From Streptococcus chenjunshii (GTDB lineage Bacteria; Bacillota; Bacilli; Lactobacillales; Streptococcaceae), in assembly GCF_003086355.1 (NCBI RefSeq), contig NZ_CP031733.1, positions 1,984,001 through 2,048,000 of the forward strand: a stretch of DNA of 64,000 nucleotides, read 5' to 3'. This document shows positions 23,950 through 35,600 of the stretch, in pieces. The notes beneath the pieces are model-generated. The model searched no databases. It was not told the origin of the DNA and saw only the letters and a program-made list of their open reading frames with translations. The translations under genes and the position numbers were made by a program. Position 1 is the first letter of the stretch; the number at the start of each line of letters is the position of its first letter.

Positions 23950-24639
23950 CTAAAAATCATTTTTCGTCAAAGTCTGAAGATGTCTCTTTCGGACATGTGA
24001 CAAGACTTCTTTCATATCTTTGGCTAGAATATCAGCCTGGGACTGATCCACGGCCATCCTTTCCTCCAAATAAGCAATCGTATAAATCCCAGCTCCTTTA
24101 GCTGCTTCTATTCCGGACGGCGAATCTTCAACAGCTACCGCTTTTGAAGCCGGCACCCCCAGCTTTTGCAAAACAGACTGATAAATAGCCGGATTAGGTT
24201 TGCTCTCAGGAAAATCCTGCCCGCTGACAACCAAATCAAAATATTCCTCAATCTCACAGTTCTTTAAGATGTCTAAGAGATAAGGCTTCTGGGTTGATGA
24301 AGCAACGGCCAGCAGAATGCCCTGTCCTCTGGCATACTGCAGAATTGCTGTAATATCTGACCGGAATAGCGGTAAATAATTTTCAGCCTGATATTTTTCT
24401 TTTTCAATATCAGCCAGCCCCTGCTCAATTTCGTCAAACGATAGTTCCGTTTGGCTCAGTTCCTTAATCTGCATCAGCAGATCTGTCCCCGAACGGCCGA
24501 CTAAATTTGAAAAATCATCATGAGTTAATTGTTCCGGATTGGCAGAAAGTGATTTAATATAGGCACTCTGAAGCTGAAAATCCAAATATTCTGTATCAAC
24601 AATGACCCCATCCATATCAAAAACAATTAGTTGTAACAT
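23950..24639 (-). CDS. HAD-superfamily phosphatase or phosphoglucomutase-like protein
   Basis: About 229 residues with HAD class IA motifs: nucleophile Asp in VFDMDGVIVDT, motif II Ser/Thr in AVASSTQK, motif III Lys in ESKPNP and motif IV acids in VEDSPSGIEAAKGAG. The cap lies between residues 15 and 90. Members include phosphoglycolate phosphatases and beta-phosphoglucomutases; the sequence alone does not decide the substrate. The ATG at 24639 (MLQLIVF) with GGGAG upstream is preferred over the GTG at 24645. Confidence 0.85.
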   Translation of the reverse strand: MLQLIVFDMDGVIVDTEYLDFQLQSAYIKSLSANPEQLTHDDFSNLVGRSGTDLLMQIKELSQTELSFDEIEQGLADIEKEKYQAENYLPLFRSDITAILQYARGQGILLAVASSTQKPYLLDILKNCEIEEYFDLVVSGQDFPESKPNPAIYQSVLQKLGVPASKAVAVEDSPSGIEAAKGAGIYTIAYLEERMAVDQSQADILAKDMKEVLSHVRKRHLQTLTKNDF

Positions 24640-24783
24640 AGCCACTCCCTGTTCTACTGATTAACAGCCAAATACCGCTTGCCGGCTGAGTATTTAACAC
24701 TAGGCAATCGATTTCAAACGGAATAAACAAATCAGCTAGAAATCCATCTCTCTAATACAGTTTCAGCAAAAGCTGTCACTGAA

Positions 24784-24807
24784 AAACCAGATACAATGAT
24801 CTGGTTT
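24784..24807 (-). terminator. tig terminator
   Basis: AAACCAGAT and ATCTGGTTT form a perfect 9-bp stem with a six-base loop just after the tig stop codon. Confidence 0.75.
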
Positions 24808-24816
24808 GCAGGCTTA

Positions 24817-26100
24817 TTATTTCACTTTGGCTGTGCTTGTTACAATATCAACAGCCTTTTTCATAGCAATATCATGCTTGAGCATGTCAGCTGACAGAAG
24901 GCTGCGAACCTGCTCGTTAGGCATATTATATTCAGCAGCAAGGTCCGTAACTTCTTTCTCAATCTCTTCATCTGTTGCTTCAAAATTCTCAGCTTCAGCA
25001 ATAGCCTCAATCACAAGATTGGTTTTTGTCCGTTTTTCCGCATCAACCTCATACTGTTTATGCAAATCTTCCTCAGTCGTTCCGGTCAGCTGATAATACA
25101 TTTCCGGTGAAATACCTTGGCGCTGCATATTGTTCATAAATTCATTCATCGCCCGGTGAACTTCCGCATCAACCATCTCTTCCGGCAGTTCGACAATTTC
25201 AGCATTTTCGACTGCCAATTCGAGAGCCGCCCCTTCAACAGCATCATCATAGGCTTTTTTCTTATCTGCAGCTAATTCTTCACGGTATTTAGCTTTCAGC
25301 TCGTCAAGCGTTTCAACTTCTTCATCAATATCTTTTGCCAGCTCATCATCAAGATCTGGTACTTCTTTTGCTTTGACTTCATGAACAGTTGTTACGAACT
25401 TAGCATCTTTGCCCGCTAAATCTTCGGATTGATAGTCTTGCGGGAAAGTCACGTTGACATCCAGCGTATCTCCGGCCTTGCTGCCAACAAGCTGATCTTC
25501 AAATCCTGGTATGAATTGCCCTGAACCAAGTTCAAGTGAGAAATTATCGCCTTTTCCGCCATCAAATTCAACACCGTCAACCGAACCGACAAAATCGATA
25601 ACAACTGTATCGCCTTCTGCAGCAGCATCATCTTTGAGAACCAGTTCTGCTAAATTCTTACGTTCTCTTTCAACTTTTTCGTCCACTTCAGCCTCAGTCA
25701 CTTCTTGGTCAGCATCAACAGACACCTCAAGATTCTTATATTCTCCGAGCTTCACTTCTGGTTTTGTGACAACTTCAGCCGTCAGTGTCCACTCCGCACC
25801 TTTTTCCATTGACTTAACATCAATTTTTGGCTGCGCGACAACATCAAGTCCTAATTCAGCAACAGCTGCTTCATAAGCTGTAGGCAAAATCGCATTGAGT
25901 GTCTCTTCATAAAGTGCTTCTTCACCGAATTTTTGGTTAAAAATAGCACGCGGTATACGTCCCTTCCGGAAGCCAGGCACATTCAAATCTTTTTTAACTT
26001 TATTGAAGGTTTGATCAAGTGCTGGCTGAATTTTATCCTGACCGATTGTAAATGTAATAAGACCACGGTTTGTAGCTGTGTTTTCAAATGATGTTGACAT
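24817..26100 (-). CDS. tig: Trigger factor
   Basis: A 427-residue ribosome-bound chaperone and prolyl isomerase. The N-terminal ribosome-binding domain has the signature GFRKGRIPR; the FKBP-type domain follows at about 150-240 ([14 protein letters not shown]), and the long C-terminal domain is helical and acidic. The ATG at 26100 ([13 protein letters not shown]) fits the family; one at 26109 would sit too close to the Shine-Dalgarno. It is monocistronic and divergent from mscS. Confidence 0.96.
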   Translation of the reverse strand: MSTSFENTATNRGLITFTIGQDKIQPALDQTFNKVKKDLNVPGFRKGRIPRAIFNQKFGEEALYEETLNAILPTAYEAAVAELGLDVVAQPKIDVKSMEKGAEWTLTAEVVTKPEVKLGEYKNLEVSVDADQEVTEAEVDEKVERERKNLAELVLKDDAAAEGDTVVIDFVGSVDGVEFDGGKGDNFSLELGSGQFIPGFEDQLVGSKAGDTLDVNVTFPQDYQSEDLAGKDAKFVTTVHEVKAKEVPDLDDELAKDIDEEVETLDELKAKYREELAADKKKAYDDAVEGAALELAVENAEIVELPEEMVDAEVHRAMNEFMNNMQRQGISPEMYYQLTGTTEEDLHKQYEVDAEKRTKTNLVIEAIAEAENFEATDEEIEKEVTDLAAEYNMPNEQVRSLLSADMLKHDIAMKKAVDIVTSTAKVK

Positions 26101-26304
26101 TGCAGTCATTTCTCCTTCAAATTATTTAGATACAGTTTAGTTTATCATATTTCATGAGCTTTTAAAAGTTTTTTTATGTAATTTTATTCTGGTTGATAAT
26201 TTTTTTAAACCAAATCAGTTAAAACGGCAGAGTCCTGTTACTTTTTATCTTGCTTCAGCCTTTATTTTCTTTCTCTTTCTTATTTTTTTTGATAGACTGA
26301 GATT

Positions 26305-27153
26305 ATGACTATTATAACAAGATATATTGAACAGCTTCATTTAGATGATATTGCCGTTGATATGCTTTCCAAAGCAGTCTCATTGCTACTTTTGCTTTTA
26401 GTCTTTTTTATCGGTAAAAAAGTACTCAGCCATATTCTGAATCAAACGATTGCCAAATCGCTTTCCTTTATACGCCAAAATAAGGCTCGGCAGGAAACCA
26501 TTGTCAAGCTGGCTAATAACATCATGAATTACGGACTTTATTTCCTTTTGCTTTACTGGGTATTGACCATTTTAGGAATTCCAATTTCAAGCCTTTTAGC
26601 TGGTGCTGGACTAGCCGGTTTGGCAATTGGGCTTGGTGCTCAGGGCTTCCTCTCAGATGTCGTCAATGGTTTTTTTATCCTTTTAGAAAACCAATATGAT
26701 GTCGGAGACTCTGTTGAAATCGGTTCGGTAGCCGGTAACGTGACCAGCCTTGGTATTCGAACAACTCAGGTACGCGGATTTGACGGTACTCTCTACTTTA
26801 TTCCCAATCGGGAAATTTTAGTAGTCAGCAATAAATCCCGGGGGAATATGCGGGCACAGATTGATATCCCGATTTATGCCCAGACCCCTTTGGAAAAGGT
26901 CGCTGATATTATAGAGTCTGTCAATAAAGAACAGCTGCAGAATTACCCTGAAATCACTGACAATCCACTAATCTTAGGACTACAGACTAACCAAGCAGGG
27001 CAACTAGTCTACCGCATCAACATTTTCGTCCAAAACGGGGAGCAAAACCGCATCTATTCAGTTTTCTACAGTTTATACCAGGAAGCATTAATCGCTAACG
27101 GCATTCAGCTGCCGACGCTTAATACGTTTAAAGCGCCCTCTCTTTCCCGATAA
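26305..27153 (+). CDS. MscS-family mechanosensitive channel
   Basis: 282 residues. Three membrane segments lie in the first ~130 residues, with a Gly/Ala-rich pore helix (LLAGAGLAGLAIGLGAQG), then the cytoplasmic beta domain starting FFILLENQYDVGD and containing FIPNREI. It opens under membrane tension during osmotic downshock. The length is close to E. coli MscS. The Shine-Dalgarno before the ATG is weak. Confidence 0.9.
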   Translation: MTIITRYIEQLHLDDIAVDMLSKAVSLLLLLLVFFIGKKVLSHILNQTIAKSLSFIRQNKARQETIVKLANNIMNYGLYFLLLYWVLTILGIPISSLLAGAGLAGLAIGLGAQGFLSDVVNGFFILLENQYDVGDSVEIGSVAGNVTSLGIRTTQVRGFDGTLYFIPNREILVVSNKSRGNMRAQIDIPIYAQTPLEKVADIIESVNKEQLQNYPEITDNPLILGLQTNQAGQLVYRINIFVQNGEQNRIYSVFYSLYQEALIANGIQLPTLNTFKAPSLSR

Positions 27154-27308
27154 TAGATTTCTATCATGCCGAACACGGACAGATTAGATCATTTTAGCGA
27201 TAAAATATTCCGATGATCGCCTCAGAACTGCAGATAGCAAAAAGGAAAAGCATCTCACCAGGCCTTTTCTCCCAGATACTGAGACGAAGCAGCACTTACA
27301 GCTGATAA

Positions 27309-27437
27309 TGGGACAAAAATCGGTAAATTGTCATAACATGACGCTTTCGATTTTGCCGCCCCGCCTCCGCTCAGCCACTCCGACAAACTCATCTGTTAAA
27401 AATTAAATCGAGGCAGGACTTTTGTCCGCCTCGTTTT
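27309..27437. repeat. GGGACAAAAATCGG repeat with bidirectional terminator
   Basis: GGGACAAAAATCGGTAAAT at the left, TTTCGATTTTGCCGCCCCGC in the middle, and a hairpin CGAGGC-GGAC / GTCCGCCTCG flanked by A- and T-runs at 27405-27437. A longer copy lies at 40735. It separates convergent mscS and the DUF436 gene; 27154-27308 shows no gene. Confidence 0.7.
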
Positions 27438-27440
27438 AAT

Positions 27441-28004
27441 TTAAAATTTTCGAATAGGGTCTTGCACGTATTTGGCACGCGCTCCGCCTATTAGTTTAGG
27501 GCGACTGGCGAGTGCTGTCACATGGGCTCCCCCCAGCTCACGCTGCAAAGGAACCAGCGGTACCTGAACACGCTTGACATGCATTCCAATAAAGGTATCA
27601 CCAATATCAATCCCTGCATGGGCAACAACTTCCTCCACTTCGACAGGATCATCCATAAATTTAAAAGCCGCCAACTGTCCGCTGCCGCCTGCATGAAGAG
27701 TCGGCAAAACATTCACAATTTCCAAATTTTTGCGCTCTGCTGCCTCTCTTTCAATAACTAAAGCGCGGTTAAGGTGCTCACATCCCTGTACTGCTAAATA
27801 AACGCCGGTGGCTGCAAGCTCCTCCATAATCGTTTTGACAATCACCTCACCAACCTCAAGATTGGAATTTTTTCCGATTAAACCGCCGGCAACCTCACTG
27901 GACGATAAGCCTAAAACAAAAATCTGTCCCTTCTTGACAGCGCTGCGCTCAATAATATCGGCAGTTATCTTTCTGCTTTCCCTCTCCAGTTTTTCTAAAT
28001 CCAT
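27441..28004 (-). CDS. DUF436 (YwlG-type, TIGR01440) protein
   Basis: 187 residues. [38 protein letters not shown] and [12 protein letters not shown] are hallmarks of the conserved DUF436 family, whose function is unknown to me. The ATG at 28004 with GAGG eight bases upstream replaces a longer frame to 28034. It follows the ECF S-component gene, a neighbourhood I recall in streptococci, but a functional link is not proven. Confidence 0.85.
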   Translation of the reverse strand: MDLEKLERESRKITADIIERSAVKKGQIFVLGLSSSEVAGGLIGKNSNLEVGEVIVKTIMEELAATGVYLAVQGCEHLNRALVIEREAAERKNLEIVNVLPTLHAGGSGQLAAFKFMDDPVEVEEVVAHAGIDIGDTFIGMHVKRVQVPLVPLQRELGGAHVTALASRPKLIGGARAKYVQDPIRKF

Positions 28005-28049
28005 GATTAATACCTCTTTCGTATGTATGTGCATACAGTCAGCAGATGG

Positions 28050-28514
28050 TCATTTTTCCAAGCGGATATAAGCCAAAAAAAGAAAACCACCGACTGACAG
28101 CCCAAAAATATTTTGAAGAATATTGCCCCAAATACCAGCCAAAGCCGCTCCCCAGCCATAGCCCAAGAGCAGCGCCGAAAGAAAATAGCTCCCAACCATA
28201 GCCAGAACAGCAAGCAGCAGGCCTGGCAGCCGCTTCCTTCCCGCCCAGCCGGCAAAGAAGCCCTGCAAACCGTGAGCGATTAAGCTATAGAACATATAAT
28301 GGGGATAGCCCAGCAAAAGATCAATCAAAAAAGCTGACAGACCGCCAACAATAGCTCCCGGCTTAGCTCCTAAATAAAAGGCTGTAAAATAAATCCCTGC
28401 ATCTAACAGAGTCAGATAGCCTGTCGGTGTTGGCAGATGAATAAAGGCCAAGACCACACTTAGGGCTGTCAGAACAGCTAAAACAGCTAATTCCCTCGTT
28501 TTACTCTTTCCCAT
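28050..28514 (-). CDS. ECF transporter substrate-binding (S) component
   Basis: 154 residues with about five to six hydrophobic segments, starting [20 protein letters not shown] and containing LGAKPGAIVGGLSAFLIDLL, typical of vitamin-binding S subunits that share an energising module encoded elsewhere. The ATG at 28514 lies inside the end of the kinase gene (14-base overlap) with GGGGTGG upstream. Coupling to a ThiD/PdxK-type kinase suggests a hydroxymethylpyrimidine or pyridoxine-type vitamer as substrate; this is inference. Confidence 0.85.
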   Translation of the reverse strand: MGKSKTRELAVLAVLTALSVVLAFIHLPTPTGYLTLLDAGIYFTAFYLGAKPGAIVGGLSAFLIDLLLGYPHYMFYSLIAHGLQGFFAGWAGRKRLPGLLLAVLAMVGSYFLSALLLGYGWGAALAGIWGNILQNIFGLSVGGFLFLAYIRLEK

Positions 28515-29268
28515 AATATTGTACCACCCCGTATTCATTTGAGTGCGCAATAGCCTGATAAACAAAAGCTTTAGCGTGTTCTGCTGCTTCTGCAGGCGTT
28601 CTGCCGAGTGCCAACTGAGCGGCAATGCTGGCAGCAAAAGTGCAGCCGGCCCCATTATTGTTGCGGTCAAGCAAAGGGCTGGTAAATTCCAGCATCGTTT
28701 CACCATCATAGAAAACATCAACGGCCGCAGACGGATCCAGCCTTGCTCCGCCCTTAATCACAACCCTTTTAGCACCTTTTTCATGTAAAGTTCGGGCAGC
28801 AGCCTGCATATCAGCCAGACTGTTAATAGATAAGCCGGATAAGATTTCCGCTTCATGAAGATTGGGCGTAATCACAGCAGTATAAGGAAAGAATTCAAGC
28901 AGTTTATCCCGCATATCTGCTATTTCTCTGTCCCCATTCTCTTTAAAAACCAAGACAGGATCCAGCACTACCTTAACATCAGTTTGGGTCTTGATAAAAT
29001 CCAGAACTCCATTCGCTGTATCTAAAGCCGGAAGCAGACCAATTTTAATGGCTGTAAAGGAAATATCAGCAAGACTTTCCAGCTGTTTGTTAAAAACCGT
29101 TAAATCAGTCGGTATAACAGCTAAATGTCCTTGTTCCAAACTGGTCATACAGGTTTGGGCAAGAAAAGCAAAGAGCCGGTACTGCGAAAAAACAGCCAAA
29201 TCTGCCTGAAATCCGCCGCCGCTGAGAATGTCGCTGCCTGCTATCGTTAAGATATAATTATTCTTCAT
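28501..29268 (-). CDS. ThiD/PdxK-family kinase
   Basis: 255 residues of the ribokinase fold. [22 protein letters not shown] opens the substrate site and [13 protein letters not shown] near the C-terminus holds the anion hole and catalytic region, with Cys in place of the usual Asp, as in pyridoxal-kinase-like ThiD proteins. It phosphorylates hydroxymethylpyrimidine, pyridoxal or both. It overlaps truA by 11 bases and the ECF gene by 14, so the three are one operon. Confidence 0.88.
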   Translation of the reverse strand: MKNNYILTIAGSDILSGGGFQADLAVFSQYRLFAFLAQTCMTSLEQGHLAVIPTDLTVFNKQLESLADISFTAIKIGLLPALDTANGVLDFIKTQTDVKVVLDPVLVFKENGDREIADMRDKLLEFFPYTAVITPNLHEAEILSGLSINSLADMQAAARTLHEKGAKRVVIKGGARLDPSAAVDVFYDGETMLEFTSPLLDRNNNGAGCTFAASIAAQLALGRTPAEAAEHAKAFVYQAIAHSNEYGVVQYYGKE

Positions 29269-30007
29269 AGATAATCTCCTTCAGATAAAGACCATTCCCT
29301 GCTGCTGTCGGCCCGGCCAGAGTTCGGTCTTTAGTTGTTAAAACAGTTCTAATCTGACCAACCGGAAGCTTACCATTCCCGATTTTAAGCAAAGTTCCCA
29401 CCATGTTGCGCACCTGCTTATAAAGAAAACCAGTCCCAGAAAAGGTAAAAACCAGAAGCTGTTTCTCTTTTTCAAAACGAACATCTGCCATTTTAATCGT
29501 TCGAACTTTGTTGACAACACTGCTTCCGGACGCTGTAAATCCTGTAAAATCATGGGTCCCCAACAAATCCTTAATAGCCTCCTCTATCAGCGAAAAGGTC
29601 AGAGGATAGGGATAGTGCGTTGCATAATGGCGCAGCAATGGATTTTTAGGCCGGCCGATATCCACAAGAAACTCATAGGTCTTATAGTGTTTATTATAAC
29701 GAGCGTGAAAGTTTTCCGAAACTTCCTGAACACTTATCACATCAATATCATCAGGCGTCTGTGTATCAAGCCCAAATCGCAGTTTCTCAAGCTCTCTCGC
29801 CTGAGGCAGATCAAAATGAATAACCTGACCATAAGCATGAACACCGGCATCAGTACGGCCGGCACCATGTACAGTTACTGATTGTCCGCTGTTTAACCGC
29901 AGCAGTGTTTTCTCAATTTCTTCCTGCACTGTCCTCTGTCGCGGCTGCCTCTGAAAACCGGAAAAATCTGTCCCATCATAAGAAATAATAGCTTTATATC
30001 GTACCAT
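29258..30007 (-). CDS. truA: tRNA pseudouridine synthase A
   Basis: 249 residues. TruA modifies uridines 38-40 in the tRNA anticodon arm. The catalytic Asp lies in the GRTDAGVHA motif at about residue 52, and the N-terminal [15 protein letters not shown] is characteristic. It heads the truA-kinase-ECF-DUF436 gene string. Confidence 0.95.
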   Translation of the reverse strand: MVRYKAIISYDGTDFSGFQRQPRQRTVQEEIEKTLLRLNSGQSVTVHGAGRTDAGVHAYGQVIHFDLPQARELEKLRFGLDTQTPDDIDVISVQEVSENFHARYNKHYKTYEFLVDIGRPKNPLLRHYATHYPYPLTFSLIEEAIKDLLGTHDFTGFTASGSSVVNKVRTIKMADVRFEKEKQLLVFTFSGTGFLYKQVRNMVGTLLKIGNGKLPVGQIRTVLTTKDRTLAGPTAAGNGLYLKEIIYEE

Positions 30008-30105
30008 GCCACTATTTTATCATTTCTCTATCAGAGACTCTAGTCTGGATTAAGCCATCTGTCCCCATACAAACCGCCCCGCTGCTCACCAGACAGAGAC
30101 GTCTG

Positions 30106-30333
30106 GGAGCGGGGCAGAACTCCAAACGACAAAGTTTCCCTCACTTTCTTGTCTCAAGAGAATAGAAGAGTGAGATAAAAATCGGTAAATTGTCGCAAGC
30201 TGACGGAAGACTTTGTCGTCTTGGTAGCCGACCGCACCCTTCTAGCCATCTTGACAGAGGTGCGCCAACGAAATCAAAGATTTCTGGCTTACCGTCTTTT
30301 CATACGGATTTTTAGTCGGTCTTTCTATCTTAA
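30106..30333 (+). repeat. Compound repeat downstream of dnaJ
   Basis: 30106-30195 holds GGGAGCGGGGCAGAACT and AAAAATCGGTAAATTGTC fragments of the GGGACA family. They run directly into an inverted copy (30196-30333) of the module seen upstream of rpoE: GACCGCACC, GGTGCGCC, CTTACCGTC and CTATCTTAAC. The module's GTATCTT end is degraded here. Confidence 0.65.
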
Positions 30334-30334
30334 C

Positions 30335-30385
30335 AAAAAAGAGAGGGCTGTCTCAACCAAAGACTGGGCTCCTCCTCTTTTTGAT
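30335..30385 (-). terminator. Probable dnaJ terminator
   Basis: AAAAAAGAGAGG and CCTCCTCTTTTT can pair across a long loop just after the dnaJ stop; on the minus strand it ends in T-residues. Confidence 0.55.
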
Positions 30386-30399
30386 TTCTGTAATGTAGT

Positions 30400-31533
30400 C
30401 TAAATTTCTTCAAAGGCATCCTTCATTTTATCAAAGAAACCTTTTTTCTTTGGATGGACTTTATCCCCTCCTGCTGCAGCAAAAGCTCTGAGAGCTTCTT
30501 TCTGGGCATCATTCAGCTTGCTTGGCGTTACAATATTAACCGTCACATGCTGATCCCCCTGACCGTTTCCTCTCAGTTTAGGTGCTCCTTTGCCTTTCAA
30601 ACGGAAGGTTTTCCCTGTTTGTGTCCCTGCCGGAATAGACATTTCAACATCTCCATGAACAGTTGGAACTTCTACCGTATCACCGAGAGCCGCCTGGACG
30701 AAACTGATATCCATTTGATAATAAATTGTCGAGCCATTACGTTCAAACTGGCTGCTTGGCAGGACATTGATAATCACGAAAAGATCTCCGTAAGGTCCGC
30801 CGTTAAAGCCAGCTTCACCTTGCCCCTGCAAGCGAATTTGCTGCCCAGTTTCAACCCCTGCCGGAATTTTCACAGATACTTTATGGGTCTGTGTCTGATG
30901 TCCTGTACCATGGCAGGTTGCACAAGGTTCTTTAATTTCTTTGCCTGTACCATGGCAGACATCACAAGTCACTTGACGGCGCATCATACCAAGAGGGGTT
31001 TGGGTATCAACATTAATCACACCAGAACCATGGCACTTAGTACAAGTAACCGGACTTGTCCCCGGCTTAGCACCGGTTCCCGAACAGGTCGCACACGAAG
31101 ACTCCCTGTTGTAGCTGACTTCCTTCTCCACTCCAAAGACAGCCTCTTCAAACTGAAGATTCAGCCGATATTGCAGATCATCACCCTGACGGGGAGCAGA
31201 AGGGTTGCGGCTGGTACCGCCACCAAAAAAGCTTGAAAAAATATCTTCAAAACCGCCAAAACCGCTGCTGTCAAAGCCGCCAAAGCCGCCAGCATCACCG
31301 CCGAAACCGCCTTGAGCGCCTGCTGCACCATATTGATCATAATTGGCACGCTTTTGCGGATCACCCAGAGTCTCATAAGCTTCCTGGATATCTTTATATT
31401 TCTGCTCAGCACCTGCTTCTTTATTGATATCTGGATGGTACTTCTTAGACATTTTACGATAGGCTTTTTTTATTTCATCTTGTGAAGCATCCTTTGATAT
31501 GCCTAGACGTTCATAAAATTCAGTATTGTTCAT
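30400..31533 (-). CDS. dnaJ: Chaperone protein DnaJ
   Basis: 377 residues: the J domain with HPDIN in its HPD loop, a Gly/Phe-rich linker (residues ~70-115), four CxxCxGxG zinc repeats ([32 protein letters not shown]) and the C-terminal substrate-binding domains. It stimulates DnaK ATPase and hands over unfolded clients. It is last in hrcA-grpE-dnaK-dnaJ, 250 bases after dnaK. Confidence 0.97.
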   Translation of the reverse strand: MNNTEFYERLGISKDASQDEIKKAYRKMSKKYHPDINKEAGAEQKYKDIQEAYETLGDPQKRANYDQYGAAGAQGGFGGDAGGFGGFDSSGFGGFEDIFSSFFGGGTSRNPSAPRQGDDLQYRLNLQFEEAVFGVEKEVSYNRESSCATCSGTGAKPGTSPVTCTKCHGSGVINVDTQTPLGMMRRQVTCDVCHGTGKEIKEPCATCHGTGHQTQTHKVSVKIPAGVETGQQIRLQGQGEAGFNGGPYGDLFVIINVLPSSQFERNGSTIYYQMDISFVQAALGDTVEVPTVHGDVEMSIPAGTQTGKTFRLKGKGAPKLRGNGQGDQHVTVNIVTPSKLNDAQKEALRAFAAAGGDKVHPKKKGFFDKMKDAFEEI

Positions 31534-31553
31534 ATTTTTGTCCTTTATTCAAA

Positions 31554-31760
31554 AACAGAGGTTGTTATTTTTGTCAACCTCTGATTCAGTATGATTGATT
31601 TCATGCATATATTAAAGCCGTCTTGAGTCAGCAAGAGACTGCATCAATCATCTTTAGCAGCAAAATAAATGCTGCGGAATTAAAACTGCAGACTGTTCCT
31701 GACGGGCGAGTGAGCCTTTCAGATTGCAGACTGCCAGTCAGGAAAAGTTGCGGAATTAAA
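31554..31760 (-). other. dnaK-dnaJ spacer with hairpins
   Basis: CAGAGGTTG and CAACCTCTG form a stem at about 31556-31583 just before dnaJ. Further upstream TTCCTGAC and GTCAGGAA form a second stem and TGCGGAATTAAAA occurs twice (about 31674 and 31749). These may partly terminate or process the transcript so dnaJ is made at lower levels; inferred. Confidence 0.45.
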
Positions 31761-31783
31761 ATTCAAAACAAAGTTAGATGAAT

Positions 31784-33640
<1,857 letters not shown>

Positions 33641-33651
33641 TTAATTTTTCT

Positions 33652-33768
33652 TTATTTTAGATAAATGTAGATAGCAAAACCGAGTACGGATTCAGAAATC
33701 TGTTTTTTCTGGTCTGCTTCAGACTCTGTCATCTGCAGCACAGTTTGTTCAGCCCTTTGATTTGCCAT
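33652..33768 (-). CDS. Possible 38-residue ORF before dnaK
   Basis: An ATG at 33768 opens a 38-codon frame (MANQRAEQTVLQ...) ending 29 bases before dnaK. A promoter-like pair, TTGACC (33804-33799) and TATAAA (33783-33778) with 15 bases between, lies just upstream. There is no convincing Shine-Dalgarno and I recognise no family. It may be only a dnaK leader with a chance frame. Confidence 0.25.
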   Translation of the reverse strand: MANQRAEQTVLQMTESEADQKKQISESVLGFAIYIYLK

Positions 33769-33865
33769 TCTATTTCATTTATAGTTTACCGACATTTCGG
33801 TCAAGTTTACAACCACAGAAGCAGGAAAAACCATAGCCTCTGTTTCTGCAGACACTGCCGCCTGC

Positions 33866-34393
33866 CTAATTATATACAATTACCATAGCAGGCCGAAGCA
33901 GACGTTCGTGCAGCCTGTAGCCTTTTTGCAGGACCTCAGCAAGAGTATCCGCGGGATGGTCATCATCTGCCGGCAAAGTCTGAACAGCCATATGAAAATT
34001 GTGGTCAAAACGGTCAGTCTCAACTTCCTCAATACCTTCTTCTTTTAAGGCCTGAAGCAAACTTTCCTGAACCATTTCAAGACCCTTTTTAACATCATCT
34101 GTTAAGCCTTCTACAGCCAGAGCGCGTTCAAGGTTATCCAAGCTCGGTAAAATAGCCTTGGCAAGGTCCTGAGAACGGTAACGCTGCAGACTTTGCCGCT
34201 CTTCATTAGCTCGGCGCTGAATGTTCTGCATCTCGGCATGGGCGCGTAAATATTTGTTTTCAAAATCATCTGCCCGCTCATTTGCCAGCTCTAACTCTGA
34301 TTTTTCAGGACTGGCTTCTTCTGCTTCCTGTATAGGCTCTTCTGCTGTTACAGGCTCCTGTTCCATTTCTTCATTTTTGATATCTTCTGCCAA
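33866..34393 (-). CDS. grpE: Nucleotide exchange factor GrpE
   Basis: 175 residues: an acidic N-terminal region (many Glu to residue ~40), a long coiled-coil helix ([20 protein letters not shown]) and a C-terminal beta domain with [16 protein letters not shown]. It releases ADP from DnaK. The start is TTG at 34393, with GAGG eight bases upstream. Confidence 0.96.
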   Translation of the reverse strand: MAEDIKNEEMEQEPVTAEEPIQEAEEASPEKSELELANERADDFENKYLRAHAEMQNIQRRANEERQSLQRYRSQDLAKAILPSLDNLERALAVEGLTDDVKKGLEMVQESLLQALKEEGIEEVETDRFDHNFHMAVQTLPADDDHPADTLAEVLQKGYRLHERLLRPAMVIVYN

Positions 34394-34415
34394 GATTTCA
34401 ACCTCTTTCTATTTA

Positions 34416-35450
34416 TTAATTCACTTCGTAATGATTGCTGTTCAGATAGCGGTAATAATCCCCCAGTTTCATAACCAAGACACGGCCAATCACATTAACC
34501 AGACTGACACTCCTGCGATAGTCCATATCAATCGGGCCGATTAAAGCCAATAGACCAAATCCTCGGTAAGGAATCAGATATTTATGAGTTAAGAGCGTGA
34601 CATCGGCCAGAGCAGATTCTTTGCTGTCAGCAACTTGGACACTGGCCATCTCATCTTCCTGTATGCTGCTGCGCAGCGCAAGAGCAACACGCTGAGAATC
34701 ATCTAAAAACTGATAGGTCTTTAAATCAGCATATTCTAAAGAGTTGACTTTACCTGTCACAAACACCGATTCCTTGAATAATTCCGCAAAAATATAATCG
34801 AACAGATCCAAAACATTATCGGTCACTGCAAAGTATTTTTGCACAATCTGCGGAATTTCCGTCCTCAGTTTGTAATGAATATCCATTACAGAGCGGTTAA
34901 GCAAACGCTCATCAACAATTTCCTTCAAGATCAGCAAATCCCGTGTCAGAAAATTTTTCGGAATAGCGAACTGCACAGTCGTTGGTTTTGACTCATCAAG
35001 TGTTAAGATAGCAAGAGCATCATGATTGCTCAACTGAACAATCTCAAAAGTTGTCAGCTTCTGCTGAGCAGGTTCAACATCAAGGACAACAGCTGTATAG
35101 CCTGTCATCTCTGATAAAACCTGACTGGCCCGCTGCAAAAGATCATCAAGCCTAAATGCTTCAAAATCAAAAGCTTTAATAACTTGATAGACATCCTGCT
35201 CGTCAACACTGTCAAAACTGAGTGAATGCTCAACAAAATATTTGAAGCCGGCAGGGCTTGGCATGCGGCCGCTTGATGTATGAGCTTTTTCAAGCAAACC
35301 TAATTTTTCAAGCTTAGCCATATCATTCCTGATTGTAGCACTGCTCGAATCAATAACGGCCTGCAGTTTTTTGGAGCCAATAGGTTCGTGCGTCTGAGTA
35401 AACATTTCAATAATGAGGTTTAAAATATCATTTTGACGCGGAGTAATCAC
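34416..35450 (-). CDS. hrcA: Heat-inducible transcription repressor HrcA
   Basis: 344 residues with an N-terminal winged helix ([15 protein letters not shown] and [16 protein letters not shown]) and the IDYRRSVS-type C-terminal segment. It binds CIRCE operators and represses its own operon, needing GroEL for activity. The start is GTG at 35450 with GGAGGG upstream. First gene of the heat-shock operon. Confidence 0.96.
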   Translation of the reverse strand: MITPRQNDILNLIIEMFTQTHEPIGSKKLQAVIDSSSATIRNDMAKLEKLGLLEKAHTSSGRMPSPAGFKYFVEHSLSFDSVDEQDVYQVIKAFDFEAFRLDDLLQRASQVLSEMTGYTAVVLDVEPAQQKLTTFEIVQLSNHDALAILTLDESKPTTVQFAIPKNFLTRDLLILKEIVDERLLNRSVMDIHYKLRTEIPQIVQKYFAVTDNVLDLFDYIFAELFKESVFVTGKVNSLEYADLKTYQFLDDSQRVALALRSSIQEDEMASVQVADSKESALADVTLLTHKYLIPYRGFGLLALIGPIDMDYRRSVSLVNVIGRVLVMKLGDYYRYLNSNHYEVN

Positions 35451-35482
35451 AAACCAATCCCTCCTTTCAAATCATTTCAGAG

Positions 35483-35509
35483 TTAGCACTCTTCACCTTA
35501 GACTGCTAA
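35483..35509 (-). promoter_or_regulatory. CIRCE element downstream of hrcA promoter
   Basis: TTAGCACTC, nine bases, GACTGCTAA: a CIRCE with one mismatch from the perfect inverted repeat. It lies between the -10 and hrcA. Confidence 0.9.
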
Positions 35510-35520
35510 CTTATGTTTTT

Positions 35521-35548
35521 ATTATACTCTTTTTAGGAAGACTGTCAA
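35521..35548 (-). promoter_or_regulatory. hrcA operon promoter
   Basis: TTGACA (35548-35543), 16 bases, TATAAT (35526-35521), set between two CIRCE elements. Confidence 0.85.
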
Positions 35549-35565
35549 GAGAAAAACACAAAATT

Positions 35566-35592
35566 TTAGCACTCTTTTTAGAAGAGTGCTAA
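35566..35592. promoter_or_regulatory. Perfect CIRCE element upstream of hrcA promoter
   Basis: TTAGCACTC, nine bases, GAGTGCTAA: perfect CIRCE. The stem extends through AAAATTTTAG/CTAAAATTT, so it may also end transcription of the upstream glucosaminidase gene, whose stop is eight bases away. Confidence 0.9.
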
Positions 35593-35600
35593 AATTTCTG

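Noticed and set aside
30454..31236. 260-codon plus-strand ORF opposite dnaJ
   Set aside because: Shadow of dnaJ; its cysteine-rich look mirrors the zinc repeats.
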